A DNA stretch of 64,000 bases, taken from NCBI GenBank assembly GCA_902462295.1, contig CABQAZ010000002.1, positions 67,780 to 131,779 of the forward strand, given 5' to 3'. Source of the stretch: an uncultured Clostridium sp. (GTDB lineage Bacteria; Bacillota; Clostridia; TANB77; CAG-508). This document shows, piece by piece, positions 43,954 through 53,523 of the stretch. The notes under the pieces are model-generated. The model searched no databases and had not been told where the DNA came from. It was given only the letters and a program-made list of their open reading frames with translations. Positions within the stretch are counted from its first letter, which is position 1. Each line of letters starts with the position of its first letter. The position numbers and the translations under genes are program-made.

Positions 43954-45471
43954 CTATTCCTTTAATATTATTTGTATCATCAAATACATATCCATTGAAT
44001 CTATTTTTCCATCTGTATTTAAATCTATACTTTTCTTTTGATTTTCATCTAACTGAATATTTCCTAGTATATATTGTATTATATAATACATATCCATTGA
44101 ATCTACTTTTCCATCTCCAGTAATATCACCATTTGCTGTATTTGTATTATTATCTGGCTGGCTTGGTGTTTCTTCATTTACAGGAACTAAATATAATTTA
44201 TATGTTGCTTCTGAATCATAAGTCTGTCTAGCAGCATATCCTTTAGTTCCATCAGCTTTCATAACATAATCCCAATAAGTTCCATCAACTTTGTCTGTTG
44301 CCTTAACTAATCTTGTAACAATTTCATCTTTATAAACACTTGCTATTTTATTTGCTGATTTTTTAGGTTCACTTCTTAAGTATAACGAATTTGTTACATT
44401 AACCTTTACCAAATCAGTAGTTGTTGGTAGATTAGATGAAGATGTTGAAGGTCTTCCTGCTACTGATGTTGGCATATTTTTATATAAAGGTATTATAAAA
44501 GTATATTCTGCGTCAACAGAACCAACACTTTCAAAAGTTTTCCTTAAAGTTTGCCCCTCATTTTGTGCAGCTAAAATATTTTGCATATATTGATGCCAAT
44601 ACAAATTCCCATCTGAATTTTCAACATCAAATTTTTGAAAATATAATGTATCTTGTCCTCTAGAAATATAACTTTGAACAATTATTTCAGTTCCACCTGT
44701 AATTGAGCTTTCTAATGAAGTCCACCCATATGATTGTGCTCTTTTTAACCCATTTAAAATAACATTTTCTTTTCCACTTCCACTTGCACCTATATTGAAC
44801 ACATTATAGTAACCTACATATTGCCCATTATATCCTTTTCCCTCTGATAATGTTGAACCGTTTTTTCCTTGTTCTTGTAAAATTCTTGCAACTATATAAT
44901 ATGCATTAACATCGTATTTTTTTGCAGATTCCATAATTGTATTTATATATGATTCATTATTCAAAAATGTACCATTAACCATTTTTCTTATTGTTTGAAC
45001 ATTACAGTCACTATATGATAATTGCATAAATTGAAATACATCTGAATAATTTGTGGAATTTCTTGGGTCAATCATATATGCTATTGCAGATTCTGATGCA
45101 CAATGCCAGTTTCCACTATCATATGTTTTACCTGTTCCACATGCCTTACAAATCCATTCTCCATCATATTTGCTATTATTAGCTGGAACTAAATTTCTTG
45201 GAGAACTTCCATGTCCTACATATTCATTTGCAATAACGTCATTCCATTCAATGTCTGTATATAATATCTTAAAATTCCAGTTTGGATGTTGATTTTTTAG
45301 CGTTTGTATCATTTCTTTTATTTGTGGATATTGATTTGAATTAATTGAATTAATATCTGTAGTTGTTGTTTGATTTATTGCATAAGATTTATTTCCACAG
45401 ATTAGACTTATAATTATATATGTAATCATTAATATAAAAATTATTAATGTTTTTCTAACGTGTTTTTTCAT
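43954..45471 (-). CDS. secreted N-acetylglucosaminidase with SH3b and dockerin-like domains
   Basis: A 505-residue exported cell-wall hydrolase. It has a signal or anchor segment at about 7-28, a GH73/LytD-type glucosaminidase region (about 60-330) including YYIVARILQEQGKNG, whose Glu is the likely catalytic acid, and YYNVFNIGASGSG. An SH3b domain (about 355-425; NSLYLRSEPKKSANKI) follows. The last 58 residues are a dockerin-like pair of calcium loops: DITGDGKVDSMDMY and DLNTDGKIDSMDMY. It cuts peptidoglycan glycan strands. The next gene downstream is a cadherin-like membrane protein. Confidence 0.88.
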   Translation of the reverse strand: MKKHVRKTLIIFILMITYIIISLICGNKSYAINQTTTTDINSINSNQYPQIKEMIQTLKNQHPNWNFKILYTDIEWNDVIANEYVGHGSSPRNLVPANNSKYDGEWICKACGTGKTYDSGNWHCASESAIAYMIDPRNSTNYSDVFQFMQLSYSDCNVQTIRKMVNGTFLNNESYINTIMESAKKYDVNAYYIVARILQEQGKNGSTLSEGKGYNGQYVGYYNVFNIGASGSGKENVILNGLKRAQSYGWTSLESSITGGTEIIVQSYISRGQDTLYFQKFDVENSDGNLYWHQYMQNILAAQNEGQTLRKTFESVGSVDAEYTFIIPLYKNMPTSVAGRPSTSSSNLPTTTDLVKVNVTNSLYLRSEPKKSANKIASVYKDEIVTRLVKATDKVDGTYWDYVMKADGTKGYAARQTYDSEATYKLYLVPVNEETPSQPDNNTNTANGDITGDGKVDSMDMYYIIQYILGNIQLDENQKKSIDLNTDGKIDSMDMYLMIQIILKE

Positions 45472-45629
45472 TTCTTACACCTCTTTTGTTAATCTATTTT
45501 TTTCATCTTTTTCTTGTATTTTTCAACATTAGTATATCATTCTTCTTCCTTTTTAGTCAACCTTGGACAGCATTTTTTTTATTACATTTGTGTTACAAAC
45601 AATTTTATGTTATAATGAAAAAGAAAAAA

Positions 45630-45701
45630 TGCACCTCTGGGACCGGGTATTTTCGGTGCATTTTATTTTTTGCCCCGAAAATACCCGGTCCCAGAGGTGC
45701 A
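45630..45701. repeat. GGGACCGGGTATTTT palindrome, copy 1
   Basis: A 31-bp left arm (TGCACCTCTGGGACCGGGTA onward) and a 31-bp right arm, complementary at 30 of 31 positions, around a 10-bp loop. It lies 12 bp upstream of the RBS of the U32 gene, in its 5' untranslated region. Copies 2 and 3 share the core but have different, compensated flanks. Confidence 0.85.
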
Positions 45702-45726
45702 ATCTTTATATAAAAAGGAGCTTATA

Positions 45727-48165
45727 ATGATAGAATTATTGTCACCTGTTGGTGATTTTGAATGTTTAAAATCTGCTGTACAAAATGGTGCAGACACAGT
45801 ATATTTTGGTGCAAGTTCTTTTAGTGCAAGAGCATTCGCATCTAATTTTGATGATAAAAATTTAGAAAAAGCAATTACATATGCAAGAATCAGAGGAGTA
45901 AAAACAAATTTAACTCTAAATACACTAATAAAAAATGATGAAATGTCTGAAGCTATTGAATTAGCACGAAAAGCTTATAATTATGGTATTTCTGCAATAA
46001 TTGTTCAGGATTTAGGCCTAGCACGTTATTTAATAAAAAATTTTCCTGGATTAGCTGTCCATGCTAGTACACAATTAACTGTTCATAATTTAGATGGTGT
46101 ATTAAAATTGCAAGAAATGGGGTTTTCACGTGTTGTACTTTCTCGTGAGCTATCTTTAAATGAAATTGAATATATTTGTAAAAATTCAAATGTAGAAATT
46201 GAAGTATTTGTTCATGGTGCTTTATGTATTTCATATTCAGGACAATGCTTATTTTCAAGTATGATTGGAGGACGTTCTGGAAATCGTGGTAAATGTGCTC
46301 AACCCTGCCGACTTCCTTATGAATTAATTTCTACACAATCACCAAATATTTCATGCAGTCAAAACTTATCTTATTCCTCACTTGAGCATGGTTATCTATT
46401 AAGTCCACGTGACTTATGTGGTTTAGATTACTTACCTGAACTTATAAAATCTGGTATTACTTGTTTAAAAATAGAGGGTAGAATGAAAACTCCTGAATAT
46501 GTAGGTACAGTTACAAGAATTTACCGTAAATATCTAGATTTAGCCTTATCTAATCCATCATCTTACAAAATAGATAACCAAGATAAACAAGATTTATTAC
46601 AAGTATTTAATCGTGGTGGATTTTCAGATGGTCATCTAAGTTCAACACCTAACAAAAACTTAGTTTATCCAAAGAAATCTAATAATATGGGATTATTTCT
46701 TGGAACAATTTCTAATTTTAATACTAACAAAGGATATATATCTTTTACAACTTCTAATCCTATATCTATTGGTGATAAAATTGGAATTGAAAACAAAAAA
46801 AATGAAACATCTTTATATACAATCTCCGAATTAATGATTAATAATAAAAATGTTCCTCACGCCTTTGCTGGTGACAAAGTAAAAATTGGTAGAATGAAAG
46901 GTGATATTTTTATAGGTAATAAACTTTATAAAATGTCAGATAAACAATTATCTTCTAAGACTCTTGATTTGCTTAATAAAGAAAATCGAAAAATCAATCT
47001 ACATTGCAAATTAATTGTAAAGAAAGATTTTCCTGTTGAGTTACTTTTATCAGATTCAAATGGAATTAATGTAAAAATCACATCAGATATAATTCCTGAA
47101 ATAGCTGAAAAATCTCCTATCACTAAAGAACGCCTAATAAGCCAAATTTCCAAAACTAATAATACCCCTTTTCAATTTACTGATATTGAAATTGACTTAG
47201 ATAGTGGATTATTTATTAAGGGAATTAGTAATATAAATGAACTTAGAAGACAAGCTCTTATTAAATATGAAGAAGAATTAGTTCATTCTTTTAAAAGAAA
47301 TTTAAACATAACGCCCAAAAAAGTAATGAATATGAATCCAACTAATAATACTAAACAATCTAAAAAAACTAGTATTTTACTTAATTTGCTTAATTTAGAT
47401 TTAGATTATACTAATTTACAAAATATTGATAATATATATATTCCTTTTAAATATTTTATTTTAAAAGATTTTACATGTATTTTAAAAGACATTACTAATA
47501 ATTTTAATACATATATTTATATGCCTACAATTATCAGAAAAAATTATCATAAATTAATAAAACAAAATTTGCCAAATATTTTGAAAAATTATCAGATAAA
47601 GGGATTTGTACTTTCAAACATTGGAAATTTTGAATTGTTGAAAGATTATAAAAAAGACTACGAATTTATTTGTAATTATACTTTTAATGTTTTTAATAAT
47701 TTAACTCTAGATGAATTACCTTGCAATACTGTTACTTTATCACCAGAATTAAACAAGTTAAATATTTTAGATTTTCCAAATTCTCCAGATATTTTTAATA
47801 AACATATTGAATTAATAATTTATGGAAGAACACCTTTAATGAATTCTAACTATTGTTTACTTGGAAAATCAAATAAATGCTATTCTTCTTGTTCTCACTT
47901 ATGTAATTCTTCTAATAAATTTTATTTAAAGGATAGACTTGGTTTTTTATTTAGAATTATACCTGATAATATCGAAACTGTAACAACTATTTATAATAGT
48001 AAGATTACTTCTATTGAGCATAAAGACATTAATGTTAATTCTATAAGATTTGACTTTTTGGATGAATCTGTAGAAGAAATAAATTCTATTATAAATTCTA
48101 CAAAGTCTGGTTCTAAGCTTGAGGGTAACGATTTTACTAATGGTAATTTTAATAGAGAAATTTAA
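45727..48165 (+). CDS. U32 peptidase-family protein (RlhA/collagenase-like)
   Basis: An 812-residue U32 protein. The start MIELLSPVGDFECLKSAVQNGADTVYFGA and the segments TNLTLNTL, VHASTQLTVHN, EVFVHGALCISYSGQCLFSSMIGGRSGNRGKCAQPCR and KIEGRMKTPEYVG are diagnostic. The Cys cluster is that of U32 enzymes that hydroxylate RNA (RlhA, 23S rRNA C2501) or are called collagenases. A long DUF3656-like middle and a further C-terminal region with extra Cys pairs follow. The start at 45727 has AAAAAGGAG before it; the frame also opens in the palindrome at 45670 without an RBS. RlhA function is the best inference. Confidence 0.88.
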   Translation: MIELLSPVGDFECLKSAVQNGADTVYFGASSFSARAFASNFDDKNLEKAITYARIRGVKTNLTLNTLIKNDEMSEAIELARKAYNYGISAIIVQDLGLARYLIKNFPGLAVHASTQLTVHNLDGVLKLQEMGFSRVVLSRELSLNEIEYICKNSNVEIEVFVHGALCISYSGQCLFSSMIGGRSGNRGKCAQPCRLPYELISTQSPNISCSQNLSYSSLEHGYLLSPRDLCGLDYLPELIKSGITCLKIEGRMKTPEYVGTVTRIYRKYLDLALSNPSSYKIDNQDKQDLLQVFNRGGFSDGHLSSTPNKNLVYPKKSNNMGLFLGTISNFNTNKGYISFTTSNPISIGDKIGIENKKNETSLYTISELMINNKNVPHAFAGDKVKIGRMKGDIFIGNKLYKMSDKQLSSKTLDLLNKENRKINLHCKLIVKKDFPVELLLSDSNGINVKITSDIIPEIAEKSPITKERLISQISKTNNTPFQFTDIEIDLDSGLFIKGISNINELRRQALIKYEEELVHSFKRNLNITPKKVMNMNPTNNTKQSKKTSILLNLLNLDLDYTNLQNIDNIYIPFKYFILKDFTCILKDITNNFNTYIYMPTIIRKNYHKLIKQNLPNILKNYQIKGFVLSNIGNFELLKDYKKDYEFICNYTFNVFNNLTLDELPCNTVTLSPELNKLNILDFPNSPDIFNKHIELIIYGRTPLMNSNYCLLGKSNKCYSSCSHLCNSSNKFYLKDRLGFLFRIIPDNIETVTTIYNSKITSIEHKDINVNSIRFDFLDESVEEINSIINSTKSGSKLEGNDFTNGNFNREI

Positions 48166-48171
48166 TAAATT

Positions 48172-48243
48172 TGCACGTCTGGGACCGGGTATTTTAGGTT
48201 CAAAAAATAAATTGCCCCTAAAATACCCGGTCCCAGACGTGCA
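48172..48243. repeat. GGGACCGGGTATTTT palindrome, copy 2
   Basis: The left arm 48172-48202 and the right arm 48213-48243 (both 31 bp) differ in two positions. Outer flanks read CACGTCT/AGACGTG instead of CACCTCT/AGAGGTG in copy 1. It lies between convergent U32 and dxs genes. Confidence 0.85.
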
Positions 48244-48250
48244 CACAAAC

Positions 48251-50116
48251 TCAAATCTCTTTTTCAACATTCAATCCATACAATTTTTCTAATTCCTCTA
48301 CACTACCATGTCTTATAAATTTATCTGGATATGCATAAGATTTAAATTTTATATTCTGTAAGCCATTATCAACAATTAATTCTTTTACAGCAGTTGCAAG
48401 ACCATTTATCTCTGTTCCATCTTCTATAGTAATAACATTTTTTGTTTCACTAATACTATTCAAAATCGTAAATTTATCCAATGGTTTCAAAAATCTTGCA
48501 TTAATAACTTCTGTTCTATATCCAAGCTCAATTTCAAGTTTTCTCGCCATTTTCATAGCTTTTGCTACCATCTTACCTATCGCAATTATAGTTACATCTT
48601 TAATTATATTTTTTTCTTTAGTTTCATCTATCTTTTTTAATATCTCAGCCTTTCCAAGTATAATCTCATCATGTTTATCAAAATTTACCTTAGTAGATTC
48701 TCCTCCTCTAGGATATCTTATAACTACCGGCTTTTTTAATTTAATTGCAAATTCAAGCATATCTTCTAACTCTTTAAAATCCTTTGGTGCCATAATTGTT
48801 AAATTTGGAATTAATCTAAAAAACGCCATATCTAAAGTCCCTTGGTGAGTCTCTCCATCTGCCCCGACTACACCTGCTCTATCCACACACATAACAACAT
48901 GTAAGTTTTGCATAGCAACATCATGAATAACTTGGTCATATGCTCTTTGGTAAAAAGATGAATATATTGGAACAACTGGTATCATTCCCTCTTTTGCCAT
49001 TCCCGCAGACATTGTAATTGCATGTTGTTCTGCTATTCCCACATCAAAAAATCTATATGGAAATTCCTTAGCAAAGTCTCCAAGTCCTGTCCCTGCTTTC
49101 ATAGAAGCTGTTACAGCAACAATCTTGTCATTCAATTTTGCAAGTTCAACCAACTTATCTCCAAAGACTTTGGAATAATCTTTTCCTTTAGCTTTATTTA
49201 GTTCTCCTGTTTTTATATTAAATGGTGAAGTTGCATGAAATTTATCTGGATTTTTTTCAGCAAATTCATAACCTTTCCCTTTTTTAGTTAATACATGTAT
49301 TAACACAGGACCCTTTACTTGTTTACTCATTGTTAATATACTTTCAAGCTTTTCAATATTATGTCCATCTACTGGTCCTAAATATGTAAATCCAATATCT
49401 TCAAAAAACATTTTATGTATTATCAACTGTTTTATTGCTCTTTTTATTTTTTGTACAACTTTTACTGTTGATTTTCCAATCAAAGGTATTGAACTTATAT
49501 GTTCTTTTACCAAATTATTAGTTCTTGTATATAATTTTTTTGTTCTTAATTTTCCTAAAAATTTATTCAAACCTCCAACATTTGGAGATATACTCATTTC
49601 ATTATCATTTAGTATTACTGTCATTTTACATCTACTATATCCTGCATCATTTAAAGCCTCTAATGCCATTCCTCCAGTTAATGCTCCATCTCCAATTACT
49701 GCAATAACTTCATTATCTTTCCCTTTTAAATCTCTTGCCCTTGCCATTCCAAGAGCAGAAGATATCGAAGTACTACTATGTCCTGTATTAAAACAATCAG
49801 ACTCACTTTCATTTGTTTTTGGAAACCCTGCAATTCCATTTAACTTTCTTATATTTTTTAATTCTTCTCTTCTTCCTGTAATAATTTTATGTACATAACT
49901 TTGATGTCCAACATCCCAAATTATTTTATCATTTGGGACATCAAATATAGAATGTAATGCTATTGTTAATTCTACTACCCCTAAATTAGAAGCTAAATGT
50001 CCTCCATTTTTTGCGACTATTTCTATTATATATTTTCTTATTTCTTCTGCTAATTCTTGCTTTTGTTTTAATGTTAATTTTTTTACATCTTTTGGTGTAT
50101 TTATTTGTTCTAACAT
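48251..50116 (-). CDS. dxs: 1-deoxy-D-xylulose-5-phosphate synthase
   Basis: A 621-residue thiamine-dependent enzyme. It joins pyruvate and glyceraldehyde-3-phosphate in the first step of the MEP isoprenoid pathway and also feeds thiamine and pyridoxal synthesis. It has NGGHLASNLGVVELTIALH, the thiamine-diphosphate motif GDGALTGGMALEALNDAG, DVGIAEQHAITMSAGMAKEG and a transketolase C-terminal domain. The frame opens at 50194, but AGGAGAGAAGAGG before the ATG at 50116 and the family start fix it there. It follows spoIIQ, without apparent link in function. Confidence 0.95.
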   Translation of the reverse strand: MLEQINTPKDVKKLTLKQKQELAEEIRKYIIEIVAKNGGHLASNLGVVELTIALHSIFDVPNDKIIWDVGHQSYVHKIITGRREELKNIRKLNGIAGFPKTNESESDCFNTGHSSTSISSALGMARARDLKGKDNEVIAVIGDGALTGGMALEALNDAGYSRCKMTVILNDNEMSISPNVGGLNKFLGKLRTKKLYTRTNNLVKEHISSIPLIGKSTVKVVQKIKRAIKQLIIHKMFFEDIGFTYLGPVDGHNIEKLESILTMSKQVKGPVLIHVLTKKGKGYEFAEKNPDKFHATSPFNIKTGELNKAKGKDYSKVFGDKLVELAKLNDKIVAVTASMKAGTGLGDFAKEFPYRFFDVGIAEQHAITMSAGMAKEGMIPVVPIYSSFYQRAYDQVIHDVAMQNLHVVMCVDRAGVVGADGETHQGTLDMAFFRLIPNLTIMAPKDFKELEDMLEFAIKLKKPVVIRYPRGGESTKVNFDKHDEIILGKAEILKKIDETKEKNIIKDVTIIAIGKMVAKAMKMARKLEIELGYRTEVINARFLKPLDKFTILNSISETKNVITIEDGTEINGLATAVKELIVDNGLQNIKFKSYAYPDKFIRHGSVEELEKLYGLNVEKEI

Positions 50117-50197
50117 CCTCTTCTCTCCTATTCGTGTATATTTTATCATATTTATTTTGATTTTCATATAGTTTATTAAAAGAAAAAAAAACATTTT

Positions 50198-50301
50198 GCA
50201 CGTTTGGGACCGGGTATTTTAGGGGCAATTTTTCGTAAAAACCAAAAAGAACCAGGTTTTTGAAGTACTATTGCACCTAAAATACCCGGTCCCAAACGTG
50301 C
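50198..50301. repeat. GGGACCGGGTATTTT palindrome, copy 3
   Basis: Arms 50198-50228 and 50271-50301 (31 bp each, one mismatch) around a longer 42-bp loop. Outer flanks are CACGTTT/AAACGTG, again paired. It lies between spoIIQ and dxs; the last base overlaps the spoIIQ stop codon. Confidence 0.85.
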
Positions 50302-51158
50302 TATTTCAAATAAATAGATGGGTCTAAATATTCTCCATCTTTTAATAATTCAAAGTGTACATGGCAATCCATACTACTTTCAAAAGATGCTGTATTACCT
50401 GCTGTTCCTATAGTCTGTCCTTGTGTAACCTCTTCTCCCTCAACAACAAATTCAGCAGTCAACAAATTTGAATAAACTGTTTCGTAACCATCATCATGTT
50501 CTATTACAACAGTAAGACCATATCTAGGATCATTTACTATTGACTTTACAATTCCATCCGCAGATGATTTTATTACACTAGTTTTATCTGCTTTTATGTC
50601 TATTGCTGTATGTGTTATCCATTCTTTTAATGTTTCTGAATAAATCAAATTTTCCTTTGCATATTCACAAATTATTTCACCCTCTGTTGGTTTTATAAAT
50701 GTTATATCTTTTTTTGTCTCTTCACTTTTTGATGTTGCATTTGTATCAGCTTTATCAACATCATTCTTTTCTTTTGTTGATTTATCTGATTCTTCTGTCT
50801 TTGTGTTTTTTACGTTTTGGGTTGTATTTTCTACTTTTGCCGAATTATTTGTATTTGTTGAATTTGAATTATTAGTAACATTTTCTGCATTTGTCATCTC
50901 TATATTTTGTACATTTTCATCTTCGTTATTCATTGTTGCTTCTTGTTCCTGAACTGTTTTCCCCATTTCTGTACTTGCACTTTCCGAATTTTCAACAACC
51001 TGACTTTCTTGAATTGTTTGTCCTTTTTGTATTTTATTAGCAGTTCTGCTCATCATATACATAATTATTCCTAAAGCTATTGCAAATATAAAAAATATAA
51101 CTGTTCCAACATATATATATATATTGTCATTTTCTAAAAATCTTTTTCCTCTTTTCAT
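50301..51158 (-). CDS. spoIIQ: stage II sporulation protein Q (LytM/M23 domain)
   Basis: A 285-residue membrane protein with one helix (about 13-35), an Asn/Thr/Glu-rich linker and a C-terminal LytM/M23 domain (about 160-280). SpoIIQ lies in the forespore membrane and joins SpoIIIAH across the intermembrane space, driving engulfment. The zinc ligands look intact: H-x-x-x-D in ITHTAIDIKA and H-x-H in CHVHFELL. In Bacillus subtilis the site is degenerate, while clostridial SpoIIQ keeps a working site. It follows spoIID directly. RBS AAGGAGGATT precedes the ATG. Confidence 0.85.
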   Translation of the reverse strand: MKRGKRFLENDNIYIYVGTVIFFIFAIALGIIMYMMSRTANKIQKGQTIQESQVVENSESASTEMGKTVQEQEATMNNEDENVQNIEMTNAENVTNNSNSTNTNNSAKVENTTQNVKNTKTEESDKSTKEKNDVDKADTNATSKSEETKKDITFIKPTEGEIICEYAKENLIYSETLKEWITHTAIDIKADKTSVIKSSADGIVKSIVNDPRYGLTVVIEHDDGYETVYSNLLTAEFVVEGEEVTQGQTIGTAGNTASFESSMDCHVHFELLKDGEYLDPSIYLK

Positions 51159-51219
51159 AAAATCCTCCTTGATTAACTTTATTAATACAAGTATTTACTT
51201 TTTTTCAAAGATTATTCAT

Positions 51220-52266
51220 TTAAAGAGAATTTAATTCAACAATTTCCACATTTGTATAAAAATGTTTGATTATGTCTTCATAATTTGAACCAGATTTAGC
51301 TAATGCATCTGCTCCAGTTTGACTCATTCCTACTCCATGCCCATAACCTATTACTGAAAATGTTACATTATCCCCATCTAAGGAAACAGTAAAATTTGTA
51401 GATTTTAATCCTAATATTGTTCTTGCTTCTGTCCCTGCAATCTCTTTATTTCCAAATTTAATCGTTTTTACTCTTCCACTTGTCGTGTATTCTAATATTT
51501 TAACACTATCTTCTTGTGAATAATCTATCTCGCAATCTGAATATTTTTCTTTTATTTTATCTAATAATTCTTGCTTGGTAAATTGTACTTGAGAACTATA
51601 TTGTGTGTAACCCTCTTCTCCTGATGTTTCTACAGATTTTAAATATGGATAATCTATTCCTCCCCATATATTTATAGAGCTTTCTGTTATTCCTCCACTA
51701 TTGGAATGAAAAAAAGCATTTATTGGTTCTTTATTATATGTAATAATTTTTCCACTTGTTGAATTAACAGCTTCTGTTATTTTGTTCCAATTTTTTTCTC
51801 TTTCTTCTTCATTCCATTTTGCTAATCTATCTTCTTTGCTTATCCATGCTTGACAACATGCATAATTATCACATATATCCGCATTTTCATGTTTGCTAGA
51901 ATTGTGAATTGTTTGATAAATTGTATATGTTCTTGCAACTACCGCTTGAGCTTTTAATGCTTCTAATTCATAGCTTGCTGGCATTTCACTCGAAACAACA
52001 CCATATAAATATTCATCTAAATCAATTTCTTCAACTTCACCTGTTGTTGTATGTAATAATCTTATTATTTTTGAATTTGATTTTTCTTGCGTTGTATTTG
52101 CTTCTTGAGATACATTATTATCTTCTTGTATTTGTTCAACATTTTTATTATCATTAATTGTTTCTACAACATTATCTTGATTTTTTCTTGGATTTGCAGT
52201 ACAAATTGCAGGTGCTATAAAAAAAATTATAACAAATCCAAGGAAATACAATAAAAACTTTTTCAT
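51220..52266 (-). CDS. spoIID: stage II sporulation protein D (SpoIID)
   Basis: A 348-residue exported murein hydrolase (lytic transglycosylase) that remodels septal peptidoglycan during engulfment. It has a signal/anchor helix (about 2-20), an acidic linker and the SpoIID domain with DEYLYGVVSSEMPASYELEALKAQAVVARTY, HSNSGGITESS and the C-terminal GYGHGVGMSQTGADALA. AAAAAGGAGTCAAA precedes the ATG at 52266; the longer frame to 52290 lacks an RBS. It sits between sigF and spoIIQ, in the same transcription direction. Confidence 0.95.
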   Translation of the reverse strand: MKKFLLYFLGFVIIFFIAPAICTANPRKNQDNVVETINDNKNVEQIQEDNNVSQEANTTQEKSNSKIIRLLHTTTGEVEEIDLDEYLYGVVSSEMPASYELEALKAQAVVARTYTIYQTIHNSSKHENADICDNYACCQAWISKEDRLAKWNEEEREKNWNKITEAVNSTSGKIITYNKEPINAFFHSNSGGITESSINIWGGIDYPYLKSVETSGEEGYTQYSSQVQFTKQELLDKIKEKYSDCEIDYSQEDSVKILEYTTSGRVKTIKFGNKEIAGTEARTILGLKSTNFTVSLDGDNVTFSVIGYGHGVGMSQTGADALAKSGSNYEDIIKHFYTNVEIVELNSL

Positions 52267-52296
52267 TTTGACTCCTTTTTGCTTAATCAATATTTA

Positions 52297-53025
52297 TTAA
52301 CTAATAAGTTTCTTTTTCATTTTTTCTAATACTTTTCTTTCGATTCTGGAAACTTGAACTTGTGTAATTCCTAAAATTTTAGAAACTTGCATTTGAGTCT
52401 TTTGCTTGTAATATCTAAGCATTATTATCTCTTTTTCTTTATCATCTAATTCATTTATTAAATTCTTTATAGTTATTCTATTTGTAATTTCTGTTTGCTC
52501 ATCTTTTCCTGTTGAAATTTGCTCCAAAATACTTACAGTTTTATCTGTTTTATTATCTGTATATTTTGCACTTTCTATTGAATCAACTGGTTTCGTTGAA
52601 TCTAATGCCATTGTTATTTCTTCTTTTGAAATTCTAAGTTCTTTTGAAATCTCTTCTAATGTTATATCTCTTCCATATTTATTTAAATATTCTTTTTGTA
52701 ATTCCATTATTTTTACATTTAATTCTTTAATACTTCTACTTACTTTTATTGGTCCATCATCTCTTATATATCTTTTTATTTCTCCTAAAATGTATGGTAC
52801 TGCATATGTTGAAAGTCGAACTTCAAAACTTGTGTCAAATCTTTGTATAGCTTTTATAAAACCTATACTTCCAATTTGATATAAATCTTCTATATCATAT
52901 CCTCTTCCATTAAATCTTCGAACAATACTCCAAATAAGTCCATTATTGTCTTCTATCAATTTTGTCATATCTTCTTGGCTACCATTTTGAGCTTTTTCGA
53001 TGATTTTCATATCATTCTCATACAC
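52297..53025 (-). CDS. sigF: RNA polymerase sigma factor SigF
   Basis: A 242-residue sigma-70 family factor, the first forespore-specific sigma. It shows region 2 (IGSIGFIKAIQRFDTSFEVRLSTYAVPYILGEIKRYIRDD), region 3 and region 4 with the helix-turn-helix QMQVSKILGITQVQVSRIER. It starts with GTG at 53025, overlapping the spoIIAB stop by one base (TAGTG), with GGGGAGATGAA as RBS. The gene order spoIIAA-spoIIAB-sigF is the classical spoIIA operon. Confidence 0.97.
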   Translation of the reverse strand: MYENDMKIIEKAQNGSQEDMTKLIEDNNGLIWSIVRRFNGRGYDIEDLYQIGSIGFIKAIQRFDTSFEVRLSTYAVPYILGEIKRYIRDDGPIKVSRSIKELNVKIMELQKEYLNKYGRDITLEEISKELRISKEEITMALDSTKPVDSIESAKYTDNKTDKTVSILEQISTGKDEQTEITNRITIKNLINELDDKEKEIIMLRYYKQKTQMQVSKILGITQVQVSRIERKVLEKMKKKLIS

Positions 53026-53522
53026 TATTCATCTCCCCTTATTGTACTATCTCCCATTATTGTTGCAACTGCAAAGTTTTCTTCTTTGTTTGAACTTTTT
53101 ATTTTTTTATTCATGGTAACTTTTGTTCCTAGTCCTAGTACAGATTCGACTTCAACATTATCCATAAAACTTTCCATTATTGTAAATCCCATTCCAGACC
53201 TTTCCATATTTGCTTTTGTTGTGTATAAAGGCTGTTTAGCTATTTCTACATTTTCAATTCCTTTTCCAGAATCAGAAATTTCTATAAATATTTCGTTTTC
53301 TCTAATTTTACAAATTAGTTTTACTATACCTAATTGTTCTTCATATCCATGTATTATTGAATTTGTAACAGCTTCTGAAACGGCTGTCTTTATATCAGCA
53401 ATTTCTTCAAGTGTTGGGTCTAATTGTGCTACAAATGCTGCAACAGATATCCTAGCAAATGCTTCATTATTTGATTTACTTAAAAATTCTATTTTCATTT
53501 CATTATCATATGTGTTGCTCAT
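53025..53522 (-). CDS. spoIIAB: anti-sigma F factor SpoIIAB
   Basis: A 165-residue GHKL-type kinase that holds SigF inactive until SpoIIAA releases it, and phosphorylates SpoIIAA. It has FAQ-like start, the Asn-containing N box in DIKTAVSEAVTNSIIHGY and the G1 box ISDSGKGIENV. It starts one base after spoIIAA ends, and its stop overlaps the sigF start codon. It is slightly longer than the Bacillus subtilis protein because of a charged C-terminal tail. Confidence 0.96.
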   Translation of the reverse strand: MSNTYDNEMKIEFLSKSNNEAFARISVAAFVAQLDPTLEEIADIKTAVSEAVTNSIIHGYEEQLGIVKLICKIRENEIFIEISDSGKGIENVEIAKQPLYTTKANMERSGMGFTIMESFMDNVEVESVLGLGTKVTMNKKIKSSNKEENFAVATIMGDSTIRGDE

Positions 53523-53523
53523 A

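Noticed and set aside
45670..45726. Upstream extension of the U32 gene to an ATG in the palindrome
   Set aside because: The extension encodes the palindrome arm and lacks an RBS; the ATG at 45727 has a strong one.
47947..48270. 107-residue minus-strand frame across palindrome copy 2
   Set aside because: It is antisense to the U32 gene plus palindrome arms; no RBS or homology is evident.
50117..50194. Upstream extension of dxs
   Set aside because: Same reasoning; the family start and AGGAGAGAAGAGG point to 50116.
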